Shown here: positions 41,732-49,379 of the stretch, one piece after another | How positions within the stretch are numbered: the stretch's first letter is position 1 | Layout of the letters: each line of letters begins with the position of its first letter | Origin: Candidatus Muiribacteriota bacterium | GTDB taxonomy: Bacteria; Muiribacteriota; DAOVTB01 | Assembly: GCA_030633305.1 (NCBI GenBank) | Contig: DAOVTB010000010.1 | Location: 1 to 49,379, forward strand | Reading direction: 5' to 3' | Length of the DNA stretch: 49,379 bases | Program-made: the position numbers and the translations under genes | Notes under the pieces: generated by a model | What the model was told of the DNA's origin: nothing | What the model saw: the letters and a program-made list of their open reading frames with translations, nothing else | Database searches by the model: none

Positions 41732-42358
41732 ATGATTAAAATACCCGTATATAATTGCAAGGGTGAAGAAGTTAAGAAAGTTGAACTTCCACAGAATATA
41801 TTTGACGTAAAGGTAAATGAAGTAATGATCTCGGAAATGATCAAACTTCAGTTGATGAATAAAATGCGTGGTCTTGCATCAACGAAGACCAGAAGTGAAG
41901 TTCGTGGCGGAGGAAGAAAACCATATCGCCAGAAAGGAACTGGACGCGCAAGAGCTGGATCAAGTAGTTCACCAATTTGGGTTGGTGGTGGTATTGCTTT
42001 TGGACCAAGACCAAGAGAAAGACATTACGATCTCCCAAAGAAAGCCAGAAGAGTTGCTTTTAAATCAGTTTTCAGTTTGAAAGCTAAAGAAGGAAACCTT
42101 TGTCTTGTAGATGAACTTAAAGTTTCAGAACCAAAAACGAAGCGGATGGCTGAAGTTATAAAAAATTTGAAGTTTGAAGATAATAAAGTTGTTTTTATTG
42201 ATGTAAAACTTGATGCAGATGTGAAAAAAGCTGCAAAAAATATTAAAAATATGAAAACTCTTGATTTTACACAGCTAAACGTACATGACATGATGAAACA
42301 TGAAAAATTAGTGTTGACTGAAGCTATGCTTGCAAAATTACAGGAGGTTTACAAATAA
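41732..42358 (+). CDS. rplD: 50S ribosomal protein L4
   Basis: L4 lines the peptide exit tunnel. The 208 residues contain the extended loop [20 protein letters not shown], which reaches into the tunnel, then [10 protein letters not shown]. The start follows AAAGGAGGA. Its TAA overlaps the rplW ATG (TAATG), so translation is coupled. In E. coli L4 also regulates its own operon, but the short leader here gives no visible target. Confidence 0.97.
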   Translation: MIKIPVYNCKGEEVKKVELPQNIFDVKVNEVMISEMIKLQLMNKMRGLASTKTRSEVRGGGRKPYRQKGTGRARAGSSSSPIWVGGGIAFGPRPRERHYDLPKKARRVAFKSVFSLKAKEGNLCLVDELKVSEPKTKRMAEVIKNLKFEDNKVVFIDVKLDADVKKAAKNIKNMKTLDFTQLNVHDMMKHEKLVLTEAMLAKLQEVYK

Positions 42359-42657
42359 TGGATACTGAAACAAAATACAGAGACCTTTTGATTAAACCTA
42401 TTATCAGTGAAAAAACATATATGCTGATTGAACAGAATAATTCGTATGTATTTGAAGTACATCCTAATGCAAATAAAATTGACATTAGAAAAGCTGTTGA
42501 AAAGCTTTTTAATGTACATGTACTGAAAGTAAATATTCAGAATTATGTTGGAAAGCCTAAAAGACTTGGTATGTATCAGGGAAAAAGAAGATCCAAGAAG
42601 AAGGCAATTGTAAAATTGCGTGAAGGTGAAACTTTACCATTCTTTGAGACTGTATAA
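42358..42657 (+). CDS. rplW: 50S ribosomal protein L23
   Basis: L23 sits at the tunnel exit and is the docking place for trigger factor and SRP. The 99 residues contain LIKPIISEKTYMLIEQNN and FEVHPNANKIDIRKAVEKLF, then KRLGMYQGKRRSKKKA. Length and motifs are normal. Start overlaps the rplD stop. Confidence 0.97.
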   Translation: MDTETKYRDLLIKPIISEKTYMLIEQNNSYVFEVHPNANKIDIRKAVEKLFNVHVLKVNIQNYVGKPKRLGMYQGKRRSKKKAIVKLREGETLPFFETV

Positions 42658-42684
42658 ATTAGAAGACTATAAAGGAGTAATACC

Positions 42685-43512
42685 ATGGGTATAAAGAAAT
42701 ATAAACCAACAACCCCAGGTCGAAGGGGAATGACTGTTTCAGATTTCGCAGAAATCACTAAGACGAAACCTGAAAAGAGTCTATTAGAGGTGAAAAAGAA
42801 GATATCCGGTCGTAACAATCATGGACGTATAACAGTACGTCATCGTGGTGGTGGTCATAAAAGACACTACAGAATAATTGATTTTAAAAGAAACAAGATC
42901 GGGATTCCAGCTAAAGTGGCTGCAATTGAATATGATCCAAATCGTGGAGCAAGAATAGCTCTTGTTGTATACGCTGATGGTGAAAAAAAATATATTATCG
43001 CACCTTTGAAATTAAATGTAGGCGATATAATTGAAAATGGACCAGATATTGAAATTCGTGTAGGAAATGCGTTACCAATAAAGAAAATACCTGTTGGAAC
43101 AATTATACACAATATAGAGTTGAAACCTGGAAAAGGCGCTCAGATTGCACGAAGCGCTGGAACTTCAGCACAGATAGTTGGTAAAGAAGAAAAATATGCA
43201 CAGATCAAATTACCATCTTCTGAACTTAGAATGATTCTTACAACTTGTTATGCAACTATTGGACAGGTTGGTAATACAGATCATGAAAATCAGACTATCG
43301 GAAAAGCTGGACGGAAACGCTGGATGGGTATCAGACCAACTGTACGTGGAGTTGCTATGAACCCAGTTGACCATCCACATGGTGGTGGTGAAGGGCGTTC
43401 TCCACAGGGTAATCCACATCCTGTAACACCATGGGGTGTTCAGACTAAGGGTAAAAAGACACGTAATAAAAAGAAACCAAGTAATAAATTTATCGTTAAA
43501 CGAAGAAAGTAA
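42685..43512 (+). CDS. rplB: 50S ribosomal protein L2
   Basis: L2 is needed for subunit association and peptidyl transfer. The 275 residues have [20 protein letters not shown] in the RNA-binding part, and [19 protein letters not shown] with the conserved His near the active centre. An AAAGGAG site precedes the ATG. It is followed by rpsS after 20 bases. Confidence 0.98.
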   Translation: MGIKKYKPTTPGRRGMTVSDFAEITKTKPEKSLLEVKKKISGRNNHGRITVRHRGGGHKRHYRIIDFKRNKIGIPAKVAAIEYDPNRGARIALVVYADGEKKYIIAPLKLNVGDIIENGPDIEIRVGNALPIKKIPVGTIIHNIELKPGKGAQIARSAGTSAQIVGKEEKYAQIKLPSSELRMILTTCYATIGQVGNTDHENQTIGKAGRKRWMGIRPTVRGVAMNPVDHPHGGGEGRSPQGNPHPVTPWGVQTKGKKTRNKKKPSNKFIVKRRK

Positions 43513-43532
43513 AATATTGAAAGGAGGATCTC

Positions 43533-43817
43533 ATGAGCAGGTCACTTAAAAAAGGCGCATTCCTTCAGGAAAAGTTAAAAAAGAAAATTATGTTTCTTAA
43601 CGAAACAAACAAAAAAAGAGTTATTAAAACCTGGTCTAGACGGTCAACGATTTTCCCAGAAATGGTCGGGCATACTATTGCAGTCCATAATGGAAGAAAA
43701 CATGTACCTGTTTTTATTACTGAAAATATGGTAGGACACAAACTTGGAGAATTTGCTCCAACTAGGATGTTTAGAGGACATGGTTCTCATACCGAAAGAA
43801 CTATTTCGATTAAGTAA
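43533..43817 (+). CDS. rpsS: 30S ribosomal protein S19
   Basis: S19 pairs with S13 in the 30S head. The 94 residues include [35 protein letters not shown] and [13 protein letters not shown], typical of S19. Spacing to rplV is 14 bases. It is of interest because the next gene carries an S13-like domain, and S13 is the natural partner of S19. Confidence 0.98.
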   Translation: MSRSLKKGAFLQEKLKKKIMFLNETNKKRVIKTWSRRSTIFPEMVGHTIAVHNGRKHVPVFITENMVGHKLGEFAPTRMFRGHGSHTERTISIK

Positions 43818-43831
43818 AGGAGGAAATGGTA

Positions 43832-44356
43832 ATGGCACAATTATTAGGACAGGATTTATTACAGGGAGAAAACATTTTAGAAGCTTTACTTGAACTTCCT
43901 GGAATGACTCAAGTAAAAGGTAAAAGAGCTTTAAGACTCGCAAAAGTCAGTAAACATAAAATGGTTGATGATCTTTCCGATGAAGAAGTTAGTAAAATCG
44001 ATGCAAATATCGATTCTCCAATGGGGAAAGTGAGTCATGTGCGGATTTCGCATAGGAAAGCAAACGCAGTTATGAGATTAATCAGAGGCAAACAGGTTGA
44101 CAATGCTTTTGATATTCTGAAATTTACTCAAAAGAAAGCTGCAAGGATTATTGAGAAAGTATTGAAAAATGCTGTAAGTAATGCAAGTAACAATTTTGAT
44201 CTTGATCCAGAAAGCCTCTATGTACATAAAGGTGCAGTAGAAGAAGGCTTTACGCTGAAAAGAATTCAGCCAGGACCAATGGGGCGTGCTTTTCGAATCA
44301 GGAAAAGAACAAGCCATATTAAAATTGTTGTGAAAGAAAGAAAGGAGGCTAACTAA
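43832..44356 (+). CDS. rplV: 50S ribosomal protein L22 with an S13-like N-terminal domain
   Basis: The start is ATG 43832, 8 bases after AAAGGAGG; an ATG at 43826 is too close to it. The 174 residues are about 60 longer than typical L22 (about 110). Residues about 66-174 are normal L22 (VSHVRISHRKANAVMRLIRG, FTLKRIQPGPMGRAFRIRKR, SHIKIVV), which lines the exit tunnel. Residues 1-60 are foreign to L22 and look like the N-terminal half of ribosomal protein S13: MAQLLGQDL at the start, and ALLELPGMTQVKGKRALRL then VDDLSDEEVSKID, aligning with S13 over 40 residues without gaps. There is no frameshift, and the linker DSPMGK is short. TAATG couples it to rpsC. Confidence 0.93.
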   Translation: MAQLLGQDLLQGENILEALLELPGMTQVKGKRALRLAKVSKHKMVDDLSDEEVSKIDANIDSPMGKVSHVRISHRKANAVMRLIRGKQVDNAFDILKFTQKKAARIIEKVLKNAVSNASNNFDLDPESLYVHKGAVEEGFTLKRIQPGPMGRAFRIRKRTSHIKIVVKERKEAN

Positions 44357-45006
44357 TGGGACAGAAGACAAATCCTATCGGAATAAGAGTTGGAATCATT
44401 AGAGGATGGGAATCTAACTGGATCAGTGACAAAAAAGATTATGCAAAGTTCCTCCACGAAGATATCTATATACGTAAGTATATTTTTGAAAAAGGTGCTC
44501 GTGCAGATGTTGGAAAAGTCTATATAGAAAGACCTTCTCCACAAGTTATTAATATAACTGTTCATACTGCAAAACCTGGAATACTCATCGGAAAAAAAGG
44601 TGCAACAATTCAGGAAATAAAAGAGCATATAGAAAAGAAAACTAAACGTACAATCAGAATCGATACTCGCGAGATTAAAATAATGGAAACCAATGCATTC
44701 CTGGTTGCTAAACATATTTGTTTACAGCTTCAGAAACGTTCGTCTTTTAGACGTGCTATGAAGATGTCTGTAACAAGGGCAATCCAGCGGGGTGCTGTTG
44801 GAGCAAAAGTTTTAATAAGTGGTAGAATCGGTGGTGCTGAAATTGCTAGAAGCGAACACCATTCTGATGGAAAAGTTCCTCTTCATACATTAAGAGCTAA
44901 TATTGATTACGGTTTTGCTGAAGCAAAAACTACTTATGGACTCATTGGTGTAAAAGTTTGGATCAACAAGGGTGAAGTGGCTTACGGTCAGAAAGTAGAA
45001 GTATAG
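44356..45006 (+). CDS. rpsC: 30S ribosomal protein S3
   Basis: S3 forms part of the mRNA entry channel and has helicase-like activity with S4. The 216 residues show MGQKTNPIGIRVGIIRGWES, the KH motif PGILIGKKGATIQEIKEHI and the C-terminal RIGGAEIARSEHH. The ATG overlaps the rplV stop by one base. Confidence 0.98.
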   Translation: MGQKTNPIGIRVGIIRGWESNWISDKKDYAKFLHEDIYIRKYIFEKGARADVGKVYIERPSPQVINITVHTAKPGILIGKKGATIQEIKEHIEKKTKRTIRIDTREIKIMETNAFLVAKHICLQLQKRSSFRRAMKMSVTRAIQRGAVGAKVLISGRIGGAEIARSEHHSDGKVPLHTLRANIDYGFAEAKTTYGLIGVKVWINKGEVAYGQKVEV

Positions 45007-45037
45007 CTTACAGCATTGATAGAGGGAGGAAATAATA

Positions 45038-45454
45038 ATGTTAATGCCTAAAAAAATGAAATATAGAAAGATGCAGAAAGGTAGAGTTCGCGGAGCAGCA
45101 AAACGTGGATATTCAGTATCTTTTGGCGAATATGGTTTGAAAGCGATGGAATGTGCCTGGATCACAAACAGACAGATCGAATCTGCCAGACAGGCAATGA
45201 CTCGTCACATAAAAAGAGGCGGAAAAGTCTGGATAAGAATTTTCCCAGCCAAACCGATCACAAAGAAACCTGCTGAAACCAGAATGGGTAAAGGTAAGGG
45301 AGCAGTTGAATCATGGGTTGCGGTTGTAAAACCGGGAACCGTAATGTTTGAAATGCAGGGTGTTGAGTATGAACTTGCTAAAGAAGCCATGAGACTTGCT
45401 TCTCGCAAATTGCCAATCAGGACCAAATTTGTGAAACGGAATGAAACGTTATAG
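45038..45454 (+). CDS. rplP: 50S ribosomal protein L16
   Basis: L16 helps organise the A-site tRNA region. The 138 residues include [16 protein letters not shown], then [20 protein letters not shown] and [19 protein letters not shown]. Length is normal. GGAGGA precedes the ATG. It lies 31 bases after rpsC. Confidence 0.98.
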   Translation: MLMPKKMKYRKMQKGRVRGAAKRGYSVSFGEYGLKAMECAWITNRQIESARQAMTRHIKRGGKVWIRIFPAKPITKKPAETRMGKGKGAVESWVAVVKPGTVMFEMQGVEYELAKEAMRLASRKLPIRTKFVKRNETL

Positions 45455-45472
45455 GCTAGGAGGATTAGCGAA

Positions 45473-45676
45473 ATGAATGGACAGGAATTAAGAGATTTGA
45501 CTAAAGATGAACTGGAACAGAAATTCAGGGATTTTAAATCGGAGTTTTTTAATCTTAGATTTCAGGCAGCAATTGGTCAGCTGACAAATACAGCAAGGAT
45601 CAAGCAAGTAAAAAGAACGATTGCCAGAATTAAAACGATTATGAAAGCACATGAAATAAAAGAGATGGAAACATAG
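45473..45676 (+). CDS. rpmC: 50S ribosomal protein L29
   Basis: L29 is a small helical protein near the tunnel exit, next to L23. The 67 residues have [20 protein letters not shown] and [20 protein letters not shown], then [11 protein letters not shown], the family pattern. AGGAGGA precedes the ATG. The gap to rpsQ is 12 bases. Confidence 0.97.
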   Translation: MNGQELRDLTKDELEQKFRDFKSEFFNLRFQAAIGQLTNTARIKQVKRTIARIKTIMKAHEIKEMET

Positions 45677-45688
45677 GAGGATCAAAGA

Positions 45689-45949
45689 ATGGAGCAGAGA
45701 GGAACACGTAAGACTCTTGCTGGTAACGTGATAAGCAACAAGATGGAAAAGACTGTTGTTGTTCAGGTACAGAATTTTAAAAATCATCCCTTATATAAAA
45801 AGCAGATAAAGACTTTTAAAAAATATAAGGTACATGATGAACAAAATGAATGCAATGTTGGTGATAAAGTTGAAATAGTAGAAACACGTCCGCTTAGTAA
45901 AGAGAAAAGATGGAGAGTTTCTAAGATTGTCCAGAAGGCCATAGGTTAA
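45689..45949 (+). CDS. rpsQ: 30S ribosomal protein S17
   Basis: S17 binds 16S rRNA helices in the body of the 30S subunit. The 86 residues contain [39 protein letters not shown] and [19 protein letters not shown]. All are conserved S17 motifs. GGAGGA lies before the start. Confidence 0.97.
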   Translation: MEQRGTRKTLAGNVISNKMEKTVVVQVQNFKNHPLYKKQIKTFKKYKVHDEQNECNVGDKVEIVETRPLSKEKRWRVSKIVQKAIG

Positions 45950-45963
45950 GGAGGCGAGAAAAA

Positions 45964-46332
45964 ATGATTCAGAATGAAAGTCGTCTAAAGATTGCTGATA
46001 ATACAGGAGCAAAAATTGTTTTATGTTTTCGCATTATGAAAGGTGGAAACACAAAATATGCCAGTGTTGGTGATATTGTTAAATGTACTGTCAAAAAAGC
46101 GATTCCTGACGGAATGGTTAAAAAGGGTGAAATTGTTGATGTTGTTATAGTTCGGACTGCGAAAGAAATTCGTAGAAAAGATGGAACATACGTCAAGTTT
46201 GATGATAATGCAGGTGTTATTATCGATTTGAATAAAAATCCCAAGGGTACTCGTATTTTTGGACCAGTTGCCAGAGAACTTCGTGAAAAAGAATTCATGA
46301 AAATAGTTTCACTTGCACCTGAAGTGATTTAG
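45964..46332 (+). CDS. rplN: 50S ribosomal protein L14
   Basis: L14 lies at the subunit interface and binds the silencing factor RsfS. The 122 residues start [19 protein letters not shown] and contain [30 protein letters not shown], and [20 protein letters not shown]. Family length. AAGGAGG precedes the start. Confidence 0.98.
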   Translation: MIQNESRLKIADNTGAKIVLCFRIMKGGNTKYASVGDIVKCTVKKAIPDGMVKKGEIVDVVIVRTAKEIRRKDGTYVKFDDNAGVIIDLNKNPKGTRIFGPVARELREKEFMKIVSLAPEVI

Positions 46333-46348
46333 ACAGGAGGAAGAGACA

Positions 46349-46711
46349 ATGTTTGGGAGAAATAAAGTTAAGAAAAAGAACCTTAATAAGATTCATATAA
46401 AAAAAGGTGATACAGTAACTATCAGACATGGCAAATACCAGGATAAAGGTTCAAAAGGAAAAGTTTTGAGCGTTCTGGCAAAAGAAGGAAAAGTGATTGT
46501 TGAACATATCAACATGATTAAGAAACACCAGCGCCCGACTGAAAAGTTTAAGAGCGGTGGTATTATTGAAAGAGAAGGTGCAATTCCAGTAAGTAAAGTA
46601 ATGTTGGTTTGTACAAAATGTAATAAAGCAACTCGCGTAGGTCATACAAAGATTGAAAGTAAAAGAGTCAGAATTTGTAAGAAATGCGGAGAAATTATAG
46701 ACAAAGTCTAA
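46349..46711 (+). CDS. rplX: 50S ribosomal protein L24
   Basis: L24 starts 50S assembly and lies near the tunnel exit. The 120 residues have the KOW motif [38 protein letters not shown], and a C-terminal pair of CxxC motifs ([18 protein letters not shown]) seen in many bacterial L24. The N-terminus is about 14 residues longer than most ([14 protein letters not shown]). The start has GGAGGA. Confidence 0.97.
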   Translation: MFGRNKVKKKNLNKIHIKKGDTVTIRHGKYQDKGSKGKVLSVLAKEGKVIVEHINMIKKHQRPTEKFKSGGIIEREGAIPVSKVMLVCTKCNKATRVGHTKIESKRVRICKKCGEIIDKV

Positions 46712-46726
46712 TAGGAGGAAAGCAGG

Positions 46727-47278
46727 ATGGGACATGAACCAAGATTAAAGATAAAATACAAAGATGAGATTTTACCTGCTTTGATGGAATCAGGAAGATT
46801 CAAGTCAGTTATGGCAGCTCCAAAACTGATCAAAGTAACGATTAATTGTGGTATTAATGAAGCAAAGGAAGATGCAAAAATACTTGAAGGTGTTTTAAAG
46901 GATATTGCACTTATTACTTCTCAGAAACCAGTAATTACACGTGCAAAGAATTCAATATCTAATTTTAAAATACGTGAAGAAATGCCTGTTGGCTGTAAAG
47001 TAACTTTACGTAAAACACAGATGTGGGAATTCGTTGACAGATTCTTCAATATTGTGATTCCAAGAATCAGGGATTTCAGAGGATTATCACCTAAGTCTTT
47101 TGATGGTCGTGGAAATTATTCCATGGGTCTCAAAGATCAGATGGTTTTTCCTGAAATTGATTTTGACAAGATCGTTAAGGCGCAGGGAATGAACATTTGT
47201 ATTACTACAACTGCCCAGAATGATAAAGATGGTTATGAACTTTTAAAATTACTCGGTTTACCGTTTAGAGAAAGATAA
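46727..47278 (+). CDS. rplE: 50S ribosomal protein L5
   Basis: L5 binds 5S rRNA and touches the P-site tRNA. The 183 residues include PKLIKVTINCGINEAKEDAK, TRAKNSISNFKIREEMPVG, IPRIRDFRGLSPKSFDGRGN and NICITTTAQNDKDGYELLKL. Length is typical. The start has TAGGAGGA. Confidence 0.98.
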   Translation: MGHEPRLKIKYKDEILPALMESGRFKSVMAAPKLIKVTINCGINEAKEDAKILEGVLKDIALITSQKPVITRAKNSISNFKIREEMPVGCKVTLRKTQMWEFVDRFFNIVIPRIRDFRGLSPKSFDGRGNYSMGLKDQMVFPEIDFDKIVKAQGMNICITTTAQNDKDGYELLKLLGLPFRER

Positions 47279-47298
47279 ATATTTAGGAGGTACAGGTT

Positions 47299-47484
47299 GT
47301 GGCAAAAAAATCAATGATAATAAAAGCAAAACGACCCAAAAAATTTAAGGTAAGGGAATACAACCGATGCCAGCTTTGTGGAAGGCCTCGTGCTTTTCTC
47401 AGAGATTTTGAAATGTGTAGGATATGCTTCAGGAAATTAGCCAGCAATGGTATGATCCCCGGAGTAACCAAATCCAGCTGGTAA
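47299..47484 (+). CDS. rpsN: 30S ribosomal protein S14 type Z
   Basis: The 61-residue zinc-binding form of S14 starts at GTG 47299 after TAGGAGG. Zinc ligands are [13 protein letters not shown] and [10 protein letters not shown] (two CxxC pairs). [20 protein letters not shown] and [11 protein letters not shown] are typical. This shorter form, rather than the zinc-free long form, fits many Gram-positive and deep-branching bacteria. A zinc-poor alternative was not seen in the window. Confidence 0.97.
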   Translation: MAKKSMIIKAKRPKKFKVREYNRCQLCGRPRAFLRDFEMCRICFRKLASNGMIPGVTKSSW

Positions 47485-47506
47485 TCATTAAAAGGAGGAG
47501 AGAAAT

Positions 47507-47905
47507 ATGGTTATGACAGATCCAATTGCGGATTTCTTATCAAGAATACGAAATGCAAACAAAGCTCTACATTCCAGTGTTGATATTCCAATATCAAAAT
47601 TAAAGGAAAGATTAGCTTGTATACTGCTTGACGAGGGTTATATAAAAGACTTTAAAGTTGTCAACAGTAGAAAAGAATCAAAAATCAGAGTTTTTATGAA
47701 ATATAAAGGCGAAAGTGAAAGAGTTATTAAAGGTATAAAAAGGATTAGCAGGCCTGGTCTTAGAATTTATGCTAAAAGGGATGAAGTTCCAAAGGTACTT
47801 GGAGGTCTTGGTATTGCGATTATATCAACTTCTTCAGGTCTTATGACTGATCGTGTAGCAAGAAAAACTGGTGTGGGCGGCGAAGTTGTCGCTTATGTCT
47901 GGTAG
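47507..47905 (+). CDS. rpsH: 30S ribosomal protein S8
   Basis: S8 binds the central domain of 16S rRNA and, in E. coli, represses the spc operon. The start is ATG 47507, 8 bases after GGAGG; the ATG at 47513 is further. The 132 residues contain [38 protein letters not shown], and the C-terminal [20 protein letters not shown]. Confidence 0.98.
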   Translation: MVMTDPIADFLSRIRNANKALHSSVDIPISKLKERLACILLDEGYIKDFKVVNSRKESKIRVFMKYKGESERVIKGIKRISRPGLRIYAKRDEVPKVLGGLGIAIISTSSGLMTDRVARKTGVGGEVVAYVW

Positions 47906-47917
47906 GAGGGTTGAAAT

Positions 47918-48469
47918 ATGTCTAGGATTGGAAAATTACCAATTGAAGTCCCTAAGGGTGTTGATGTTAATATTACTAAGAACAAAGTAACTGTAAAAGG
48001 TCCTAAAGGAACTCTTGAAAAAGAATTCCTTCCAGAAGTAGATATACTTATGGAAGATAATAAGATCCTTGTCAAAAGACATGGTGATACTGGACCGAAA
48101 AAAGCTGTTCATGGTTTGACTCGGGCTTTGCTGGCAAACATGGTGACTGGTGTTTCCACTGGTTTTTCAAAGAAACTTGAAATCCATGGAGTTGGTTATA
48201 AAGTTGGCTTAAGTGGTAAGAAGATTATTCTTAATGTTGGCTATTCAAACCCAGTTGAAGTAGAGATTCCTAAAGGACTTGAATGTACAATAGAAGGTTC
48301 TAAGGGCAAAGAGAATATTTTGATCATTTCTGGTCATAATAATGAGCAAGTAGGACAATTTTCTGCTGATGTAAGAAAAATACGTCCACCTGAACCATAC
48401 AAAGGTAAAGGGATTCGTTATTCAAATGAATATGTACGTAGAAAAGCCGGAAAACGCGGTGTTAAATAG
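47918..48469 (+). CDS. rplF: 50S ribosomal protein L6
   Basis: L6 lies near the factor-binding site. The 183 residues have two similar domains: MSRIGKLPIEVPKGVDVNIT, VKGPKGTLEKEF, then a second part with GVGYKVGLSGKKIILNVGYS and IRPPEPYKGKGIRYSNEYVR. Normal in length. The start has AGGAGG. Confidence 0.98.
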   Translation: MSRIGKLPIEVPKGVDVNITKNKVTVKGPKGTLEKEFLPEVDILMEDNKILVKRHGDTGPKKAVHGLTRALLANMVTGVSTGFSKKLEIHGVGYKVGLSGKKIILNVGYSNPVEVEIPKGLECTIEGSKGKENILIISGHNNEQVGQFSADVRKIRPPEPYKGKGIRYSNEYVRRKAGKRGVK

Positions 48470-48503
48470 TTAATTTAAAAATAATTATAAAGGAGTAAAT
48501 GTT

Positions 48504-48875
48504 ATGCCAAAGCTTAAGACAAGAAGAGAATTCAGATCTCGTAGACATAAACGGGTCAGAAACAAGATCGTAGGCACTTCGGAAAGACCAAGACTTTGTG
48601 TCTTTAGAAGTAATAATAACATATATGCCTCTCTTATCGATGACACAGTAGGGAAAACATTGTTTTCACTGTCGACGCTTAACAGTGAATTAAAAGTTAA
48701 GCTTAACAGTAGTACTGGAAATGTTGAAAGTGCTAAAGCCGTTGGACAAATGCTTGCTCAGCAAGCTGTAGACAAGGGTATTTCGGATGTAGTATTTGAT
48801 AGAGGTGGATATTTGTATCATGGAAGGGTTAAAGCTCTTGCAGAAGGTGCCAGAGAAGGTGGTTTGAAGTTTTAA
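48504..48875 (+). CDS. rplR: 50S ribosomal protein L18
   Basis: L18 binds 5S rRNA with L5. The 123 residues include [40 protein letters not shown], and [20 protein letters not shown], with the C-terminus ARE-GGLKF. All typical. AAAGGAG lies before the ATG. Confidence 0.98.
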   Translation: MPKLKTRREFRSRRHKRVRNKIVGTSERPRLCVFRSNNNIYASLIDDTVGKTLFSLSTLNSELKVKLNSSTGNVESAKAVGQMLAQQAVDKGISDVVFDRGGYLYHGRVKALAEGAREGGLKF

Positions 48876-48900
48876 CACTTCAATAATGGAGACTTAAATT

Positions 48901-49379
48901 ATGGCTTATAAAAAGAAAGATTTTAGAAAGAATGAACAGGATTGTGAATTTGAAGAAAAGGTTATCAATATAAATCGTGTTGCCAAAGTTGTAAAAGGTG
49001 GTAAACGATTTGGTTTTAGTGCTATTGTTGCAGTAGGCAACAGAAAAGGAACTGTAGGAATCGGAACAGGAAAAGCAAGAGAAGTACCTGCTGCTGTTAG
49101 AAAAGCTGTTGCAGATGCTAAGAAAAGTCTTGTAAACATTCCTGTAGTTAATGATACTATTCCACATGAGATTCTTGGTAGATTTGGTGCGGCAAGAGTA
49201 ATGCTTAAACCTGCTAGTGCTGGTACCGGTGTTATTGCTGGTTCACATGTAAGAGCTGTTGTTGAACTTGCTGGAATTAAAAATATACTGACAAAATCTC
49301 TTCGTTCACCAAACAAAATCAATATTGCTCGCGCAACTATACAGGGACTTTCAAGTCTTAGAACAGTTGCAGAAGTTGC
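48901..49379 (+). CDS. rpsE: 30S ribosomal protein S5, truncated by the window edge
   Basis: S5 is involved in decoding accuracy and mRNA unwinding. 159 codons are visible from ATG 48901. Motifs: [53 protein letters not shown] (given here as [20 protein letters not shown]), and [17 protein letters not shown], then [19 protein letters not shown]. The end of S5, about 10-15 residues, lies outside the window. The spc operon continues with rpmD/rplO/secY in most bacteria. Confidence 0.96.
   Translation, partial: MAYKKKDFRKNEQDCEFEEKVININRVAKVVKGGKRFGFSAIVAVGNRKGTVGIGTGKAREVPAAVRKAVADAKKSLVNIPVVNDTIPHEILGRFGAARVMLKPASAGTGVIAGSHVRAVVELAGIKNILTKSLRSPNKINIARATIQGLSSLRTVAEV

Noticed and set aside
46349-46711. 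Zinc ribbon on L24 as a novelty
   Set aside because: The two CxxC motifs are common in bacterial L24; only the N-terminal extension is slightly unusual.

Overview
The window is chromosomal DNA from an AT-rich (roughly one third G+C by eye) free-living bacterium. Most genes have purine-rich Shine-Dalgarno sites, and several promoters match the sigma70 consensus. Many exported proteins, a Znu-type metal transporter, an O-antigen-ligase-like protein and a CsaB-like pyruvyl transferase point to an elaborate envelope. HEAT-repeat genes, a 2H-phosphoesterase/pseudopilin hybrid and dense intergenic palindromes would suit a deep-branching, little-cultured lineage (Riflebacteria, Muiribacteriota or Wallbacteria-like, or a spirochaete). 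That placement is a guess; 16S rRNA or marker-protein phylogeny is needed. I saw no rRNA, tRNA, CRISPR array, transposase or prophage.

Layout. 1-13 kb holds single genes and short operons on both strands: miaB with a truncated DUF362 gene, a 2H-phosphoesterase hybrid, a stand-alone DnaB-like ATPase, a radical SAM/SPASM enzyme with an apparently leaderless promoter, an O-antigen-ligase-like membrane protein, a receiver/HATPase regulator, the (p)ppGpp enzyme Rel, and a family-4 uracil-DNA glycosylase with a small membrane protein. 13-22 kb carries envelope-type genes of unknown role: two exported proteins with sister TTGTCA promoters, a SUMF1-domain protein, a 931-residue HEAT/membrane/NTF2-like protein, a proline-rich protein ending in three exact 52-residue repeats, and an RNase D-like exonuclease. 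23-33 kb is an operon-like run: ftsY, a HEAT gene, ffh, csaB, a sensor kinase and znuA, then znuC-znuB. 33-37 kb has a zinc-ribbon/Doc/APH-like kinase trio and pckA. 37.6-49.4 kb is the str-S10-spc ribosomal block in canonical order (rpsL, rpsG, fusA, then rpsJ to a truncated rpsE), with no tuf between fusA and rpsJ.

Function. The right side is translation machinery. The SRP receptor and SRP GTPase lie together with a HEAT protein between them, so protein targeting, surface polysaccharide modification, signalling and zinc uptake may be co-transcribed. Rel, Doc and the ribosomal operons are all linked to growth control, but there is no direct evidence here that they act together.

The most notable observations are: (i) ribosomal protein L22 carries an N-terminal domain that aligns without gaps to the N-terminal half of S13; (ii) a short palindromic element is embedded in frame in two neighbouring genes (csaB and the kinase gene); (iii) at least three families of intergenic repeats, including long hairpins headed by GGGTCAG, CTTTGTGCCTTAGTGCC repeats arranged as inverted pairs, and a nested GTAGGGG palindrome; (iv) a Doc-like protein without a Phd-like partner, set between a double zinc ribbon and an APH-like kinase.
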